A stretch of DNA of 46,875 bases. Source: UBA6912 sp041611095. GTDB lineage: Bacteria > Actinomycetota > Acidimicrobiia > Spongiisociales > UBA5794. The stretch is from contig JBFINP010000021.1 in the NCBI GenBank assembly GCA_041611095.1, positions 1-46,875 on the forward strand. Direction: 5' to 3'. Below the pieces are notes generated by a model, which ran no database searches, was not told where the DNA came from, and saw only the letters and a list, made by a program, of their open reading frames with translations. Below, one piece after another: positions 22,261 to 31,442 of the stretch. The translations under genes and the position numbers were made by a program. Numbering within the stretch: position 1 is the first letter of the stretch; every line of letters begins with the position of its first letter.

Positions 22261-25014
22261 ATGGACGAGCACACCCGTGACGCCCGGCTACGGGCCGACA
22301 TTCGCATGCTCGGCAACCTGCTCGGGGAGACGCTCGTCCGCCAAGACGGTCCCGAGCTGTTGGACCTGGTCGAGAACGTGCGAGCGCTCACGAAGCGGGT
22401 CCGTGGGGCCGGAGTCGGCGAACAGGACGAATCAGCGGCCGACGAGTTGACCGCCCTGCTCGAAGGCCTCGACCTGCCGACGACGATCCAGCTCGTGCGC
22501 GCCTTCTCCCTGTACTTCTACCTGGCGAACGTCGCAGAGCAGACCCACCGGCTCGACGAGGAGGGAGCACGCTCCGACCACCGAGGCTGGCTGGCATCGA
22601 CGGTCGACCGAGTCATCGCCGGCGACGTACCCGATGAGGTCGTCCGCACCGCCGCCGAGCGGCTCGAGCTGCGACCGGTGTTCACGGCTCATCCGACCGA
22701 GGCGGCGCGGCGGTCGATCCTCACCAAGACCGATCGTGTCGCCGAGCTGCTCGAGGAGCGCGCCGACCCCAGGCTCAGCGGGGCCGACCAGGACCGCATC
22801 GCCCGCCGCCTCGCCGAGATCGTCGACCTCATGTGGCAGACCGACGAGCTGCGCGGCGACCGCCCCACCCCGCTCGACGAGGCTCGGTCCGTCGTGTACT
22901 ACTTCGACGAGATCTTCAGGGAGGTGGCCGCCGAGCTGTTCGACGAGCTGGCTCACCAGCTCCACCGGCTCGGCGTCGAGCTCGACGTCACCGCCCGTCC
23001 CCTCCACTTCGGCACCTGGGTGGGCGGCGACCGCGACGGGAACCCGAACGTGACGCCCGAGGTCACCATCGAGGTGCTCCGCCTCCAGCACGACCACGCT
23101 TTGCGTGAGCTGCTCGCCGCCGTCGAGCGCCTCTCCACCGACGTGAGCACCTCCGAGCGGATCGTGCCGATCTCGGCTGCGCTCGAGGCGTCGCTCGCCG
23201 CCGATGCCCGGGCCCTGCCGGTCACCCACGAGGTATTCGCAACACTCTCCGCCGGCGAGGCGTATCGGCAGAAGTTCGGGTTCATCCACCGCCGGCTCAC
23301 GAACACCCGTCGCCGGATCGCGGAGGAGACACCCCACCAGCCCGGCCGCGACTACGCCTCCGCGGACGAGCTGATCTCCGATCTCGTCGTGATGCGCGAC
23401 TCACTGCTCGCACACCAGGGCGAGCTGATCGCAAAGGGCTCGCTCGATCGGCTGATCAGGAGGGTGGCCACCTTCGGGTTCCGGCTCGCAACCATGGACG
23501 TCCGCGAGCACGCCACCGCCCATCACGACGTGCTGAAGCAGCTCTACGGGCGGGTCGGGGAGAGCTATCCCGACGACCGCGAGCAGCGCACGGCCCGGCT
23601 CATCGAGGAGCTCGCGAGCCGGCGGCCCCTGGCGGCACCGACCAGCCGGCTGGACGACGGCCCGGCCCGGACCTTCGAGACGTTCCACACCATCCGCAGA
23701 GCGCTCGACCAGCTCGGTCCGGACACCATCGAGAGCTACATCGTCTCCGAGACTCGCGGTGCGGACGACATCCTGGCCCCCGTCGTCCTGGCGCGCGATG
23801 CGGGCCTGATCGACGTCCACGCCGGCATCGCCCGCATCGGTTTCGTGCCGCTGTTCGAGACCATCGACGAGGTTCGCGGAGCCGGAGGGCTCCTCGACGC
23901 AATGCTCACCACCACCGCCTATCGACGCATCGTGGAGCTCCGCGGAGACCTCCAGGAGGTCATGCTCGGCTACTCGGATTCGAACAAGCACGCCGGGATC
24001 ACCACGTCCCAGTGGGGGCTCTACAAGGCGTCGCGTGACCTGCGGGACGTGGCGAAGCGTCACCGGGTGGAGCTGCGCATCTTCCATGGCCGGGGCGGCA
24101 CCGTCGGTCGCGGTGGCGGACCGACCGGCGAGGCGATCCTCGCCCAGCCCTGGGGCACCGTGGACGGCCGCATCAAGATCACGGAACAGGGCGAGGTCAT
24201 CGCCGACAAGTACGGGCTCCCCGGCCTCGCCTTGTCGAACCTGGAGCTCGCGTTGGCGGCCACACTCGAGGCGTCGGTGCTCCATCGCACCCCGCGACAG
24301 CCACCCCACGTCCTGGCCACGTGGGATGGATGCATGGACGTCGTCAGCGAAGCCGCGTTCGCGGCCTACCGATCCCTGGTCGAATCAGAAGATCTGGTCC
24401 CCTACTTCCTCACCGCCACCCCGGTCGAGGAGCTGGGTGCGCTCAACATCGGTTCGCGCCCGGCGCGGCGGCCGGGCGGCGGTGACGACAACGTGGGGTT
24501 GGGCGGCATGCGCGCCATACCCTGGGTCTTCGGGTGGACGCAGTCACGACAGATCGTGCCGGGGTGGTTCGGGGTCGGCACGGGCCTCCGTGCCGCCCGG
24601 GATGCCGGTCTCGACGACGTGATCGCCCACATGCACGATCAGTGGTCGTTCTTCAGAACATTCATCTCCAACGTGGAGATGACGCTGGCCAAGACCGACC
24701 TGGCCATCGCCGAGCGCTACGTGTCGACCCTCGTCGCTCCAGCACACCGCCGCCTGTTCGACGTGATTCGGCAAGAGCATGACCGCACCCTCGAAGAGGT
24801 GTTGTCGATAACCGGTCAGGCCGAGGTCCTCGACCACCACCCCGTGCTGCAGCGTACGCTGCGGATCCGCGACACCTACATCGACCCGATCTCCTACCTC
24901 CAGGCAGCCCTGCTCCAGCGTTCGCGGTCCGCAGCCGAACCGGATCCCGACCTGTCTCGAGCACTCTTGCTGACCGTCAACGGTCTCGCTGCCGGTCTCC
25001 GCAACACCGGCTGA
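22261..25014 (+). CDS. ppc: Phosphoenolpyruvate carboxylase
   Basis: 917 aa from ATG 22261; the open frame to 22099 overlaps DUF983 and is shadow. The enzyme carboxylates PEP to oxaloacetate to refill the TCA cycle. Catalytic motifs are visible: VFTAHPTEAARRSIL around His144, GTWVGGDRDGNPNVT, the second signature GYSDSNKHAGITTSQW near 570, and the phosphate loop FHGRGGTVGRGGGPT near 608-622. The C-terminus ends LAAGLRNTG, matching the family's AAGMRNTG active-site tail. Length is normal for the bacterial enzyme. Confidence 0.97.
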   Translation: MDEHTRDARLRADIRMLGNLLGETLVRQDGPELLDLVENVRALTKRVRGAGVGEQDESAADELTALLEGLDLPTTIQLVRAFSLYFYLANVAEQTHRLDEEGARSDHRGWLASTVDRVIAGDVPDEVVRTAAERLELRPVFTAHPTEAARRSILTKTDRVAELLEERADPRLSGADQDRIARRLAEIVDLMWQTDELRGDRPTPLDEARSVVYYFDEIFREVAAELFDELAHQLHRLGVELDVTARPLHFGTWVGGDRDGNPNVTPEVTIEVLRLQHDHALRELLAAVERLSTDVSTSERIVPISAALEASLAADARALPVTHEVFATLSAGEAYRQKFGFIHRRLTNTRRRIAEETPHQPGRDYASADELISDLVVMRDSLLAHQGELIAKGSLDRLIRRVATFGFRLATMDVREHATAHHDVLKQLYGRVGESYPDDREQRTARLIEELASRRPLAAPTSRLDDGPARTFETFHTIRRALDQLGPDTIESYIVSETRGADDILAPVVLARDAGLIDVHAGIARIGFVPLFETIDEVRGAGGLLDAMLTTTAYRRIVELRGDLQEVMLGYSDSNKHAGITTSQWGLYKASRDLRDVAKRHRVELRIFHGRGGTVGRGGGPTGEAILAQPWGTVDGRIKITEQGEVIADKYGLPGLALSNLELALAATLEASVLHRTPRQPPHVLATWDGCMDVVSEAAFAAYRSLVESEDLVPYFLTATPVEELGALNIGSRPARRPGGGDDNVGLGGMRAIPWVFGWTQSRQIVPGWFGVGTGLRAARDAGLDDVIAHMHDQWSFFRTFISNVEMTLAKTDLAIAERYVSTLVAPAHRRLFDVIRQEHDRTLEEVLSITGQAEVLDHHPVLQRTLRIRDTYIDPISYLQAALLQRSRSAAEPDPDLSRALLLTVNGLAAGLRNTG

Positions 25015-25028
25015 GGCATCCATCGCCG

Positions 25029-25583
25029 TCAGCTACGGCTGCGAATGAAGTCGATGTAGTCGGCCACTTGGGCGGCCTCGGCTTCGTTCAGCGCCCTTCC
25101 GACATAGCGCAGCTCGTGGGCCCGGGCGTCCTCCGGTCGCACCGGGCTGGTCTCGACACTCCGGCCCGACAGTCGCCGTAGCCCGTGGTGCAGCCGCTCG
25201 AGACTCCATGCGATCTGCGCTCTCTCGTCGCGGAGGCTCGCGTCGAGATCCCCTGCGACTCGAGCGAACGCAGCCTGGGCACGCCCGAGGGTGTGCTCGC
25301 CGTCGGTCGTGAGGTGCACGATGCGGGATCGGGCATCCTCCGGGTTGTCGGTCTCGGCGAGATCCCCCCGTCGTTCCATGCGGCGCAGCATCTTCGAGAT
25401 CGTGGTTGCCGGGACACCCGAGAGGCGTGCGAGCTCCGTCGGGGTAGTTTGCTCCAGTTCGGCGAGCAAGGCGTAGAGCACGAACTCGCGAGCGGTCAGG
25501 CCCGAATCGGCCATCGCCTCGTCCATGGCGGCGCCGGCGAGGCGGGCCAGCACCCACACCTCGAGCAGCAACGATCGATCCAC
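25029..25583 (-). CDS. MarR-family transcriptional regulator
   Basis: 184 aa from GTG 25583 with AGGAGG 5 nt upstream. The winged helix lies at about 30-100: TAREFVLYALLAELEQTTPTELARLSGVPATTISKMLRRMERRGDL forms the recognition region, then the wing with DPEDARSRIVHLTTDGE. Helices before and after would dimerise. The ligand is unknown. Two genes, HAD phosphatase and ppc, flank it, one on each side. A 26-bp imperfect inverted repeat over its own promoter suggests autoregulation. Confidence 0.92.
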   Translation of the reverse strand: MDRSLLLEVWVLARLAGAAMDEAMADSGLTAREFVLYALLAELEQTTPTELARLSGVPATTISKMLRRMERRGDLAETDNPEDARSRIVHLTTDGEHTLGRAQAAFARVAGDLDASLRDERAQIAWSLERLHHGLRRLSGRSVETSPVRPEDARAHELRYVGRALNEAEAAQVADYIDFIRSRS

Positions 25584-25593
25584 GGATCCTCCT

Positions 25594-25619
25594 CGATACT
25601 GTCACCCGGCACTCTATCG
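25594..25619 (-). promoter_or_regulatory. Inverted repeat over the marR promoter
   Basis: CGATA (25594-25598) and TATCG (25615-25619) are inverted around a 16-nt centre containing a TAGAGT -10-like hexamer read on the minus strand. This is a plausible MarR operator, but the arms are short. Confidence 0.3.
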
Positions 25620-25672
25620 CTGTCGCGCGGCAGGGTGAAGGCGCTCACTGCGACTTCCTCCCCCGGAGCCGG

Positions 25673-26305
25673 TCAGCGCAGTCCGAGCCAGTGCAGGATC
25701 AGATCGGCGTCGAGAACGGCGATCGCCGGGTGCCGTGCCGAGACCTCGCCGTTCCGGGCAACCAGCATGGTCTTCATCCCGGCCGAGACGGCTGCATCGG
25801 ACCCGACCTCGGTGTCGTCGAAGGCCAGGCATCGCTCGGGTGCCACGCCGAGCATCTCGGCCGCAGTGACGAACAGGTCCGGCGCCGGTTTGCCGCGCGC
25901 GACCTCATCACCTGCGACGGTCGCATCGAAGTACCGCATGAGATCGAACTTCGCCAGCTTCATGTCGAGGTTCGCACGGAGGCTCGACGAGGCCACCGCG
26001 AGAGGGACCCCCTCGGCGGCGAGTGCCCGCACGGTTTCGACGGCGTCGGGGAAGGCCTCGAGCTCATCGGCGAAGTACGTGCGCAACACGTCGTTGGTCT
26101 CGGCAACGAGGTCGACGTCGGGCGGCACTGCTACGAGTCGCCGGAAGTAGGCGCTGGTGTCCCCCGTGGTGGTGCCTCGCGTCGCCAGGAAATCGCCCTC
26201 GGTGGCCTCGTATCCGAACCTCGCCAGCACCGCGGCCCACGCTCGCTCGGAGAGCGGCTCGCTGTCCACGAGCACACCGTCGCAGTCGAAGATGACGGCC
26301 CGCAC
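25673..26305 (-). CDS. HAD-family hydrolase (beta-phosphoglucomutase-like)
   Basis: 210 aa from GTG 26305; the open frame beyond is antisense or shadow of gatB. The four HAD motifs are FDCDGVLVDSEP (Asp7 nucleophile, Asp9), SSS in AVASSSLRANLD, Lys in GKPAPDLF and FDDTEVG. A helical cap between motifs I and II places it with small sugar-phosphate phosphatases or phosphoglucomutases. The start lies 5 nt after the gatB stop, so it is the last gene of gatC-gatA-gatB-HAD. Its substrate is unknown and nothing in it links to tRNA amidation. Confidence 0.9.
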   Translation of the reverse strand: MRAVIFDCDGVLVDSEPLSERAWAAVLARFGYEATEGDFLATRGTTTGDTSAYFRRLVAVPPDVDLVAETNDVLRTYFADELEAFPDAVETVRALAAEGVPLAVASSSLRANLDMKLAKFDLMRYFDATVAGDEVARGKPAPDLFVTAAEMLGVAPERCLAFDDTEVGSDAAVSAGMKTMLVARNGEVSARHPAIAVLDADLILHWLGLR

Positions 26306-26310
26306 CGTTC

Positions 26311-27759
26311 TCAGCCCGAGGCCCGCGAGCGGAGAATCTCCGACACTGCTTTGGGGTCGGCTTTGCCGCCGGTGGCGCGCATCACCTGCCCGACGAGGTA
26401 GCCGAGCGGCTTCATGTCGCCGGCCCGCATGCGCCCCAGCTCTTCGGGATGCGCCGCGAGCACCGCATCCACCTCGGCTTCGATCACGCCGCTGTCGGAG
26501 ATCTGGATGAGATCGCGCTGCGTGGCGACGGTCTCGGGATCCCCCTCCCCTGCCAACACCGCACGCAGGACCTCCTTGGCCGCCGTCGCCGACACGGTTC
26601 CGTCCCCCACCATGCGCCCGAGCGTGACGAGATGGCCAGACGTCAAGGCCACCGATGCCAGCTCGGCATCCTGCTGGCGCAGATAGGCGACGACCTCGCC
26701 GGTGAGCCAGTTGCCGACGGTCTTGGCGTCGGCGCCTCCCGCGACGGCTTCGTCGAACAGCGCTCCGAGACCGGGATCGTCGACGAGATTCTCGGCGGTG
26801 GCGGCATCGACGCCGCCGTCGATGTACCGCATACGGCGCACCGCAGGCAGCTCCGGAAGCGATGCCCGGACTCGCTGTTGCCAGACGGCGTCGACCTCGA
26901 GCGGCACGAGATCGGGCTCCTGGAAGTAGCGGTAGTCCTCGGATTCCTCCTTGGAGCGCATCGACGACGTCGCCCCGAGCTCCTCGTTCCAGTGCCGGGT
27001 CTCCTGCACGACCTCGCCGCCGGCCTCGACGAGCCGAACCTGCCGTTCTATCTCGAAGGCGACGGCTCGCTGCAGCGACCGCATCGAGTTCATGTTCTTC
27101 ACCTCGGTGCGTGTCCCGAACTCGTCGCTGCCGGCGGGCCGCACGGACACGTTGGCGTCGAACCGCATCGAGCCCTCCTCGAGCCGGGCGTCTGACACGC
27201 CGAGCGTCCGCACGATGCGCTGCAACTCCATGGCATAGGCGCGCGCCTGCTCGGGACTGCGGATGTCCGGCTCGGTGACGATCTCGACGAGCGGTACACC
27301 TGATCGGTTGAAGTCGAGAAGCGAGTGCTCGGCATCGTGGATGCGCCCGCCCTCGCCGGCGTGGAGGCTCTTGCCGGTGTCCTCCTCCATGTGGACTCGG
27401 GTGATACCGATGCGGGCGACCCCGCCGTCGACCAAGACGTCCAGGTGCCCCTCGATGCACAAAGGAACGTCGTACTGGGAGATTTGGTAGTTCTTCGGGA
27501 GGTCCGGATAGAAGTAGTTCTTGCGATGGAACAGCGAGTGCTCGACGATCTCGCAGTTGAGGGCGGCACCGATTTGCAGGATCCCTTCGATCCCCTGCCG
27601 GTTCGGCACGGGGAGAGCACCTGGCAGCCCCAGACACACCGGGCAGGTGTTGGTGTTGGGATCGGCGCCGAACTCGACCGCGCAACCGCAGAACATCTTG
27701 GACTGCGTGCGCAGCTCCACGTGGGTCTCGATGCCGATGACCGGCTCGTACGAGGTCAC
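26311..27759 (-). CDS. gatB: Asp/Glu-tRNA amidotransferase subunit B
   Basis: 482 aa from GTG 27759, overlapping gatA by 4 nt; codons further upstream are shadow. GatB activates misacylated Glu-tRNA-Gln or Asp-tRNA-Asn by phosphorylation in the GatCAB complex. The N-terminus has the family sequence EPVIGIETHVELRTQSKMFC and the Cys-containing metal-site region NTCPVCLGLPGALPVPN. KNYFYPDLPKNYQISQYD follows at about 80-97. The C-terminal ~150 residues form the helical and YqeY-like tRNA-binding domain ending in a GYLVGQVMRATGGKADPKA-type motif. Confidence 0.97.
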   Translation of the reverse strand: MTSYEPVIGIETHVELRTQSKMFCGCAVEFGADPNTNTCPVCLGLPGALPVPNRQGIEGILQIGAALNCEIVEHSLFHRKNYFYPDLPKNYQISQYDVPLCIEGHLDVLVDGGVARIGITRVHMEEDTGKSLHAGEGGRIHDAEHSLLDFNRSGVPLVEIVTEPDIRSPEQARAYAMELQRIVRTLGVSDARLEEGSMRFDANVSVRPAGSDEFGTRTEVKNMNSMRSLQRAVAFEIERQVRLVEAGGEVVQETRHWNEELGATSSMRSKEESEDYRYFQEPDLVPLEVDAVWQQRVRASLPELPAVRRMRYIDGGVDAATAENLVDDPGLGALFDEAVAGGADAKTVGNWLTGEVVAYLRQQDAELASVALTSGHLVTLGRMVGDGTVSATAAKEVLRAVLAGEGDPETVATQRDLIQISDSGVIEAEVDAVLAAHPEELGRMRAGDMKPLGYLVGQVMRATGGKADPKAVSEILRSRASG

Positions 27760-29246
27760 GGGGCGACCACCTCCGAAGTGGCCAGGACAGGGCGAGCGTC
27801 GAAGCCGCTGAGCCGCTCGATCTCGGCGGCGACGCGGAACATCGTCTCCTCGCCGAGCGCCGGTGCCATCACCTGGAACCCGATCGGCAGTCCGGCGGCG
27901 TCGAGGCCGACCGGAACCGACATCGCAGGGTCGCCGGCAAGATTGCTCGGGATCGTGCATACGTCCGAGTAGTACATCGTCAAAGGATCGGTGGTCTTCT
28001 CGCCGAGCCGGAAGGCCGTGGTCGGGCTCGTCGGCGACACCAGCACATCGACCTGCTCGTAGGCCGCAGCGAAATCTCTGCGCATCAACGTGCGGACTCG
28101 CTGCGCCTGGCCGTAGAACGCGTCGTAGTACCCGGCGCTCAGCGAGTACGTGCCGAGGAGGATGCGGCGGATCACCTCCGGTCCGAAGCCTTGCCCCCGG
28201 GTGAGCGCCATCATGTCCTCGGTGGTCTCACCGTCGATGCGCAGCCCGTAGCGGACACCGTCGAACCTGGCCAGGTTGGCGGATGCCTCTGCCGGGGCAA
28301 TGAGGTAGTACGTCGAGATGGCGTGCTCGGCGGTGGGAAGTGACACCTCGACGACCTCGGCGCCGGCTTCGGCAAGACGGTCGACGGTCGCGCGAAAGGC
28401 ATCCACGACCTGCGTGTCGATGCCCTCACCGGACAGCTCGGGCACGACACCGATCGTCAGCCCTTCGACGCCGCGGTCGAGCGCTCCGCCGATGGCCGGC
28501 ACCTCACCTCGGATAGAGGTTGCGTCGTGAGGATCGAAACCGGAGATCGCCTCCAGCAGCACCGCCGCATCGCCCACCGTCCGGGTGAGCGGACCGATCT
28601 GATCGAGCGACGAGGCGAACGCGATCAGCCCATAACGGCTGACGAGTCCGTAGGTCGGCTTGACGCCCACCACGCCGCTCAGCGCTCCCGGCTGGCGCAC
28701 CGATCCGCCGGTGTCGCTGCCCAGGGCGCCCAGCGCCGAGCCGACGGCGACCGCAGCGGCGGCCCCGCCGGACGAACCTCCGGGCACGCGCTCCGTGTCC
28801 CATGGGTTGCGCGTCGGCCCGAACCCGGAGTTCTCGGTCGACGACCCCATGGCGAACTCGTCGAGGTTGGTCTTGCCGAACACGACGGCACCGGCCGCAC
28901 GCAGCCGCGTCACCACGGTTGCGTCGTACGGCGGGACGTAGCCGGCGAGGATCTGCGAGGACGCAGTCGTCTCGACGCCGCGGGTGCAGAGGTTGTCCTT
29001 GAGCGCGATCGGGATACCGTGGAGCGGACCGTGATCGGTTCCCCCGGCCAACTCGTCGTCTGCCTGCGCGGCGGCAGTCCGCGCCCCCTCCTGGTCGATC
29101 GTCAGGTAGGCATGGAGATGGGACTCGGTGATGGAAGCCCGCCGCAGCACGGCCTCGTAGAGCGCCGTTGCGGTCAGCTCCCCGGAGCGCAGAGCGGCCG
29201 CAGCATCGAGAATGGTGAGGTCGGCTGGATCATTCACGGGAGCCAT
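27756..29246 (-). CDS. gatA: Asp/Glu-tRNA amidotransferase subunit A (glutamine amidase)
   Basis: 496 aa from ATG 29246, which shares one base with the gatC stop. GatA releases ammonia from glutamine. The Ser-cisSer-Lys triad regions are visible: IPIALKDNLCTRG (Lys), GSDTGGSVRQPG (Ser) and VPGGSSGGAAAAVA. Other amidase-signature features are FGKTNLDEFAMGSSTENSGFGPTRNP (split here as FGKTNLDEFAMGSS and NSGFGPTRNP). The C-terminal half has SAGYYDAFYGQAQ and the PTSPTTAF substrate-loop motif. Position in gatC-gatA-gatB distinguishes it from general amidases. Confidence 0.97.
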   Translation of the reverse strand: MAPVNDPADLTILDAAAALRSGELTATALYEAVLRRASITESHLHAYLTIDQEGARTAAAQADDELAGGTDHGPLHGIPIALKDNLCTRGVETTASSQILAGYVPPYDATVVTRLRAAGAVVFGKTNLDEFAMGSSTENSGFGPTRNPWDTERVPGGSSGGAAAAVAVGSALGALGSDTGGSVRQPGALSGVVGVKPTYGLVSRYGLIAFASSLDQIGPLTRTVGDAAVLLEAISGFDPHDATSIRGEVPAIGGALDRGVEGLTIGVVPELSGEGIDTQVVDAFRATVDRLAEAGAEVVEVSLPTAEHAISTYYLIAPAEASANLARFDGVRYGLRIDGETTEDMMALTRGQGFGPEVIRRILLGTYSLSAGYYDAFYGQAQRVRTLMRRDFAAAYEQVDVLVSPTSPTTAFRLGEKTTDPLTMYYSDVCTIPSNLAGDPAMSVPVGLDAAGLPIGFQVMAPALGEETMFRVAAEIERLSGFDARPVLATSEVVAP

Positions 29247-29536
29247 CACGAGTCGTCGAGGATACGCGGCACGCGGAAGTAGCCGTCGATGGCGTCGGGT
29301 GCCTGGGCCAGTACCTCGTCGCGGTCCAGGGGAGGTTCCAGCTCGTCGTCGCGGAAGGCATTGCTCATGGGCATGGGGTGCGAAGTCGGCGGAACCCCCT
29401 CGGTCGGCAGCGACTGTACGCGCTCTGCGTGGTCGAGGATCTGGTTGAGCTGGGCTCCGTAGCGGGCGAGCTGCACGTCGCTCAGGGCGATACGGGCGAG
29501 CTTGGCCACCTTTGCGATGTCGACGTGGACGGGCAT
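29246..29536 (-). CDS. gatC: Asp/Glu-tRNA amidotransferase subunit C
   Basis: 96 aa, the small subunit that clamps GatA to GatB. It has the typical GatC N-terminus (VAKLARIALSD) and the C-terminal LRDDE-like element (FRDDELEPPLDRDEVLAQAPD) seen as FRDDELEPPL and EVLAQAPD, followed by YFRVPRILD. ATG 29536 is preceded by a TAACCT hexamer ending 9 nt upstream, so gatC heads the operon and is probably near-leaderless. The dapE stop is 47 nt upstream on the same strand. Confidence 0.95.
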   Translation of the reverse strand: MPVHVDIAKVAKLARIALSDVQLARYGAQLNQILDHAERVQSLPTEGVPPTSHPMPMSNAFRDDELEPPLDRDEVLAQAPDAIDGYFRVPRILDDS

Positions 29537-29545
29537 AGCGATGCG

Positions 29546-29551
29546 AGGTTA
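29546..29551 (-). promoter_or_regulatory. -10 hexamer TAACCT before gatC
   Basis: It ends 9 nt before ATG 29536 in the 47-nt gap after dapE, allowing gatCAB to be transcribed separately from dapCDE. Confidence 0.4.
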
Positions 29552-29583
29552 GTGGCACCCCGCGGGACGAGGTGGGGCGGCGA

Positions 29584-30639
29584 TCAGCCGGCGGTGAGAA
29601 AGCCCTTGAGCCTGGCGAACGACTCGTCGAGGTTGGCCAGCGGCACGTACTCCCCCTCTTGGTGTGCCAGCTCGGGAAGACCGGGGCCGTAGTTGACGGC
29701 GGAAATGCCACGGGACGTCAGGCGTGCGACGTCCGTCCAGGCTTGCTTGGCGGCGAGCTCGGTGTCGAGAGCCGCTTCTAGGGCATCGAGCAGCCTGTTC
29801 CCCTCGGGAATCGTCCCGGCCGCCGCCCGGTCCTTGATCACCACCTCGTCGGCTGCTGCCGCCACCTCCCGAAGGCGGGCCTCGGCCTCGTCGAGGGAGT
29901 AGATCGGAGGGAATCGATGGTTGAGGTTCACGGTGAACGCAGCCGGGAGCACGTTGTTGGCGATCCCCCCGGTGGCGCGGGTGACCGAAAAGACCTCTCG
30001 GTACTCGAGCCCGTGAAGCATCACAACGCCCGGAGGACGGTCATGGAGCTCCGCGAGCCATGCCCCCGCCTTGGTGATCGCGTTCTCCCCGAGCCACGGT
30101 CGAGCACTGTGGGCGGCCTTGCCGCGGAAGATCACCTCGGCATTGAGGGCGCCGTTGCAGCCGAGCTCGAGCAGGTTGCCGGTGGGTTCCATGACGATGG
30201 CCATGTCCGACGACGTCAACCACTGAACCCGCTCCAGGACCTCTTCGAGCCCGTTCTCGTGGGCAGGGCCCTCTTCCTTGTCGTAGAAGACGCCCACCAC
30301 GTCGTAGGGACCGGCCCGCACCTCCTCGTCCTCGAGGAGATGGATGATGACGGCGAGCCCGGCCTTCATGTCGGTGGTGCCGAGGCCGTACATGAGGTCG
30401 CCTTCGATGCGGGCGACGCCGTTGCCCTGCTCGGGAACCGTGTCGAGGTGCCCGTACAGCGACACGAGCGGCCGACCCGTCCTGGCTCCGACCACCAGGC
30501 TGTTGCCGATGCGAACGACGCCGTCGAGCTGCCACGTCGGCATCAGCCGCTCGGCGATCGAGGTGCAGATCCTGCCCTCCTGACCCGTGGGCGACGGCGT
30601 GTCGACGAGCTCCGCCAGGGTGGAGTGCAGTGCGTTCAT
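29584..30639 (-). CDS. dapE: Succinyl-diaminopimelate desuccinylase
   Basis: 351 aa M20 metallopeptidase that removes succinate to give LL-diaminopimelate. Metal and catalytic residues are in LYGHLDTVP (His and catalytic Asp), GTTDMKAG (bridging Asp), YDKEEGP (general-base Glu), IVMEPTG (Glu) and LAHQEGEYV (His). The dimerisation lid lies in the middle (EVIFRGKAAHSARPWLGEN, split as EVIFRGKAAHSARPW). ATG 30639 overlaps the dapD stop by 4 nt, making dapC-dapD-dapE one coupled unit. Confidence 0.94.
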   Translation of the reverse strand: MNALHSTLAELVDTPSPTGQEGRICTSIAERLMPTWQLDGVVRIGNSLVVGARTGRPLVSLYGHLDTVPEQGNGVARIEGDLMYGLGTTDMKAGLAVIIHLLEDEEVRAGPYDVVGVFYDKEEGPAHENGLEEVLERVQWLTSSDMAIVMEPTGNLLELGCNGALNAEVIFRGKAAHSARPWLGENAITKAGAWLAELHDRPPGVVMLHGLEYREVFSVTRATGGIANNVLPAAFTVNLNHRFPPIYSLDEAEARLREVAAAADEVVIKDRAAAGTIPEGNRLLDALEAALDTELAAKQAWTDVARLTSRGISAVNYGPGLPELAHQEGEYVPLANLDESFARLKGFLTAG

Positions 30640-31442
30640 ACGTCCACTCCGAACACCCGCAGGGCCTCATTGAGCGACGTCTTCCGATCTGTCGTCTCGT
30701 TGCGCCACCCGATGATGAGCGGCGTCTGGAGGTAGTACGTCCCCGCCGGGAACGACCGCGGCCTGGCTCCGGGCACGACGATGGCGTTGGCCGGGACGCG
30801 TCCCCGGATCTCCCTGGGGTCGTCGCCGGTCACGTCGATGATCGGAATCGATGCGCTGATGGTCGTGTTGGCACCCAGCACCGCCCCGCGCTCGACTACG
30901 ACGCCCTCGACCACGATCGAGCGGCTGCCGATGAAGGCGCCGTCCTCGATGATCACCGGCCGAGCCGAGGGCGGTTCGAGGACGCCTCCGATACCCACCC
31001 CTCCCGACAGGTGGACGTCCTTGCCGATCTGGGCGCACGAGCCGACGGTGGCCCAGGTGTCGACCATCGTGCCAGATCCCACGTAGGCCCCGATGTTCAC
31101 GTATCCGGGCATCACGACCACACCCGGCTCGCAGTACGCCCCGTACCTGACCGTCCCGGGGGGGACGACGCGGATGCCGGCAGCGGCGAGGCCGTGTTTC
31201 GTCGGGATCTTGTCGTGGTACTCGAAGGGCCCGACCTCGCTGGTCTCCAACTTGGCGAGGCGGAAGAACAGCAGGATGGCCTGCTTCACCCACTCGTTGA
31301 CGACCCAATCGCCGCCGTTCGGTTCGGCCACGCGCAGCTCCCCGCGATCGAGGGCGGCAATGGTGCGTTCCACAGCCGGTGCGGCTTCGTCGAGGCGCGT
31401 CAGGTCGGCGTACGCGGCTTCGATCAGCTTGCGATCGGTCAT
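30636..31442 (-). CDS. dapD: Tetrahydrodipicolinate N-succinyltransferase, proteobacterial-type
   Basis: 268 aa from ATG 31442, which overlaps the dapC stop by 4 nt; an earlier in-frame start at 31484 is possible but would overlap dapC by 46 nt. It succinylates tetrahydrodipicolinate using succinyl-CoA. The left-handed beta-helix core is clear: MPGYVNIGAYVGSGTMVD, ATVGSCAQIGKDVHLSGG and GIGGVLEPPSARPVIIED. The N-terminal part (ALDRGELRVAEP, WVVNEWVKQAILLFFRL) matches the ~275-aa E. coli type rather than the ~317-aa form found in mycobacteria. Confidence 0.94.
   Translation of the reverse strand: MTDRKLIEAAYADLTRLDEAAPAVERTIAALDRGELRVAEPNGGDWVVNEWVKQAILLFFRLAKLETSEVGPFEYHDKIPTKHGLAAAGIRVVPPGTVRYGAYCEPGVVVMPGYVNIGAYVGSGTMVDTWATVGSCAQIGKDVHLSGGVGIGGVLEPPSARPVIIEDGAFIGSRSIVVEGVVVERGAVLGANTTISASIPIIDVTGDDPREIRGRVPANAIVVPGARPRSFPAGTYYLQTPLIIGWRNETTDRKTSLNEALRVFGVDV

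Noticed and set aside
25673..27685. 670-aa fusion reading of the HAD phosphatase with an Arg-rich N-terminus
   Set aside because: The N-terminal 460 residues are the wrong frame of gatB. The HAD protein starts at GTG 26305 right after the gatB stop.
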